Of a stretch of 8,343 nucleotides of DNA, positions 6,876 to 8,343 are shown piece by piece. A program made the translations under genes and the position numbers. The stretch covers positions 1 through 8,343 of the forward strand of contig PWRV01000045.1 of NCBI GenBank assembly GCA_003563455.1, given 5' to 3'. This stretch comes from Thioalkalivibrio sp. GTDB taxonomy: Bacteria; Pseudomonadota; Gammaproteobacteria; Ectothiorhodospirales; Ectothiorhodospiraceae. Positions within the stretch are counted from its first letter, which is position 1. Every line of letters starts with the position of its first letter. The notes under the pieces were generated by a model. That model searched no databases and had not been told where the DNA came from. It saw only the letters and a program-made list of their open reading frames with translations.

Positions 6876-8234
6876 TCAGCGGCGTACCGCCCGTTCAATG
6901 CCCTCACCCATCACCTCGGCAAGGAAATCGATCTGCTCCCCGGTGATCACGTAGGGTGGCATCAGGTAGCTGACGTTTCCGAGGGGACGCAAAAGCGCAC
7001 CGCGTTCGAGGCCGTGCCGGTAGATCTCCAGCCCCCGTCGCTCCTGCCACGGAAAGGGCCTTCGCGAGACCTTGTCCTGCACCAGTTCAACTGCAGCGAT
7101 CATCCCGGTCTGGCGCACCTCGGCCACGTTCGGATGATCCCGCAGCGGCGACAGTGCTTTCGCCATGCGCTCAGCGAGTGTGCGGTTGCGCTCGAGCACC
7201 GGCTCGTTTTCGAAGATATCCAGCGTCGCCAGCGCGGCGCGGCAGGCCAGCGGGTTCCCGGTATAGGAATGCGAATGCAGGAAAGCGTTCAGCTTCTCGT
7301 AGTCGTCATAGAAGGCTTCGTAGACCTCGTCGGTGGTCAGCGTCACGGCCAACGGCAGATAACCCCCGGTGAGTCCCTTCGACAGTAGCAGGAAATCCGG
7401 TGCGATCGGCCCGTGTTCGCAGGCGAACATCGCCCCCGTCCTGCCGAAGCCGACCGCGATCTCGTCGGCGATCAGATGCACCCCGTGGCGATCGCAGGCC
7501 TCGCGCAGCAGGCGAAGATACTCGGGGTCATGCATGCGCATTCCACCCGCACACTGGACCAGCGGCTCGATGATCACCGCCGCGGTCTCGTGCGCGTGAG
7601 CGGCCAGCGTAGCTTCCATAAGATCGAATTGGCGTCGCGCAACGTCGGTACAGGTCTCGCCCTCCTCGCGCTCGAAGCAGTCCGGGCCCGGCACGGTAAT
7701 CACCGGCAGCATCAGCGGCGCGTAGGTGGCGCGGTAGAGTTCCACCGCCCCGACCGAGAGTGCGCCAAGGGTCTCGCCGTGGTAGCTGTTGGTCAGGCAG
7801 ATGAAGCGCTGCTTTTCCGGCTGTCCGCGGTTCTTCCAGTAGTGGAAGCTCATTTTCAGCGCCACTTCGACCGCGGCGCTCCCGTTGTCAGCGAAAAAAC
7901 AGCGGGTCAGCGGTTCCGGAGTCAACCCGATCAGACGTTCGGAGAGCTGGACCACCGGTTCGTGGGTGCATCCGGCCAGGATCACGTGTTCCAGTTGTTC
8001 GAGCTGATCCCGTATCGCCGCGTTGATCGTCGGGTTTGCGTGCCCGAACAGGTTGACCCACCACGAACTGACCGCGTCCAGGTATCGGTTTCCGTCGAAG
8101 TCTTCCAGCCAGACCCCTTCGCCACGCCGGATGGCCAGCATCGGCAGAGTGCCCTCCTCCCCGTAGTCTTTCATCTGCGTGCACGGGTGCCAGAGGGCGG
8201 CGAAGTCGCGCTGCTTCAGGGTGTTTGAGTCCAT
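6876..8234 (-). CDS. bioA: Adenosylmethionine-8-amino-7-oxononanoate aminotransferase (DAPA synthase)
   Basis: A cytoplasmic PLP enzyme of biotin synthesis that moves the amino group of S-adenosylmethionine to 7-keto-8-aminopelargonate, giving 7,8-diaminopelargonate. At 452 residues it is slightly longer than E. coli BioA (429). Seen: WHPCTQM (15-21), the BioA hallmark SSWW (56-59), DNGSAAVE (116-123) for the PLP phosphate, NSYHGET (149-155) with the ring-stacking Tyr151, IADEI (255-259) with Asp257 for the PLP nitrogen, LLSKGLTGG (283-291) with Schiff-base Lys286, HSYTGNP (322-328) and LLRPLGN (414-420) with the carboxylate-binding Arg416. E. coli Tyr17 is replaced by Cys18, as in other HPCTQM-type BioA proteins. 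An in-frame TAG at 8246-8244 fixes the start at 8234, the only ATG before the conserved WHP motif. No Shine-Dalgarno is clear. No other biotin gene lies in the window. Confidence 0.97.
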   Translation of the reverse strand: MDSNTLKQRDFAALWHPCTQMKDYGEEGTLPMLAIRRGEGVWLEDFDGNRYLDAVSSWWVNLFGHANPTINAAIRDQLEQLEHVILAGCTHEPVVQLSERLIGLTPEPLTRCFFADNGSAAVEVALKMSFHYWKNRGQPEKQRFICLTNSYHGETLGALSVGAVELYRATYAPLMLPVITVPGPDCFEREEGETCTDVARRQFDLMEATLAAHAHETAAVIIEPLVQCAGGMRMHDPEYLRLLREACDRHGVHLIADEIAVGFGRTGAMFACEHGPIAPDFLLLSKGLTGGYLPLAVTLTTDEVYEAFYDDYEKLNAFLHSHSYTGNPLACRAALATLDIFENEPVLERNRTLAERMAKALSPLRDHPNVAEVRQTGMIAAVELVQDKVSRRPFPWQERRGLEIYRHGLERGALLRPLGNVSYLMPPYVITGEQIDFLAEVMGEGIERAVRR

Positions 8235-8240
8235 CCCGGT

Positions 8241-8246
8241 ATTCTA
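8241..8246 (-). promoter_or_regulatory. Possible -10 box of bioA
   Basis: On the minus strand this reads TAGAAT, a 5/6 match to TATAAT. Transcription would begin about seven bases later, at or next to the A of the bioA ATG (8234), which would give a leaderless or nearly leaderless message. This fits the absence of a Shine-Dalgarno sequence. No good -35 box is found: the hexamer at 17-base spacing reads GCCCAC. I see no palindrome of the E. coli BirA operator kind. Confidence 0.25.
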
Positions 8247-8305
8247 ACGCCGTGATGGCGCTAGTGGGCCATGCGGGAAGTTCGGTGACTATGGAGCACA
8301 GCCAG

Positions 8306-8336
8306 AAGTGCCGGAGCAAGGCGGGCAAGTGCCGGA
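8306..8336. repeat. Pair of 10-base direct repeats with 21-base period
   Basis: AAGTGCCGGA occurs at 8306-8315 and again at 8327-8336, so the two copies lie on the same face of the helix, two turns apart. They lie 72-102 bases upstream of the bioA start, at the window edge. They could be half-sites of an operator, the start of a longer repeat array, or chance. The rest of 8235-8343 shows no gene I can support. Confidence 0.5.
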
Positions 8337-8343
8337 ATAGCCA

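Noticed and set aside
7888..8328. 146-codon minus-strand frame overlapping the bioA start
   Set aside because: It is mostly an alternate frame of bioA with Arg- and Gly-rich sequence and no conserved motif.

Overview
The window is GC-rich, tightly packed bacterial DNA. It reads as ordinary chromosome from a Gammaproteobacterium. I base this on the BioA sequence, which resembles Pseudomonas-type BioA as I remember it, and on the retropepsin / 7TM / ATP-grasp cassette, which I know mainly from Gammaproteobacteria. A genus cannot be named from the sequence. I see no insertion sequence, CRISPR array, tRNA or rRNA.

Layout. Positions 1-3585 (minus strand) hold an efflux pair: a periplasmic membrane-fusion protein at 3585-2497, then an RND inner-membrane permease at 2500-1 that runs off the left edge after 833 residues. 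Positions 3586-3766 are the divergent intergenic region, with an AT-rich island that may hold promoters. Positions 3767-6848 (plus strand) are a three-gene cassette: a secreted retropepsin-like protease (annotated in databases as 'ATP-dependent zinc protease'), a membrane protein with a catalytically dead transglutaminase domain and seven further helices, and an ATP-grasp alpha-L-glutamate ligase-like enzyme. Positions 8234-6876 (minus strand) are bioA, converging on the cassette with 27 bases between the stop codons. Positions 8235-8343 are non-coding as far as I can see and contain a short direct repeat.

How the genes work together. The two efflux genes form the inner-membrane and periplasmic parts of a tripartite pump; no outer-membrane channel gene is in view. 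The three cassette genes are joined by ATGA start/stop overlaps with no clear Shine-Dalgarno sequence at the internal starts, so they are probably made together. Predicted topology puts the protease and the dead transglutaminase domain in the periplasm, and the ligase at the cytoplasmic face beside the arginine-rich C-terminus of the 7TM protein. This suggests a cross-membrane system that adds amino acids to, or assembles, a peptide or protein inside and binds or trims it outside. The family association is known from comparative genomics; the substrate is not evident here. BioA makes 7,8-diaminopelargonate for biotin and appears unrelated to its neighbours.

The cassette is the most interesting part of the window. 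Smaller points are the single aspartate in the proton-relay motif of the RND permease, a Tyr-to-Cys change in the BioA substrate pocket, a possible leaderless bioA transcript, and the direct repeat at the right edge.
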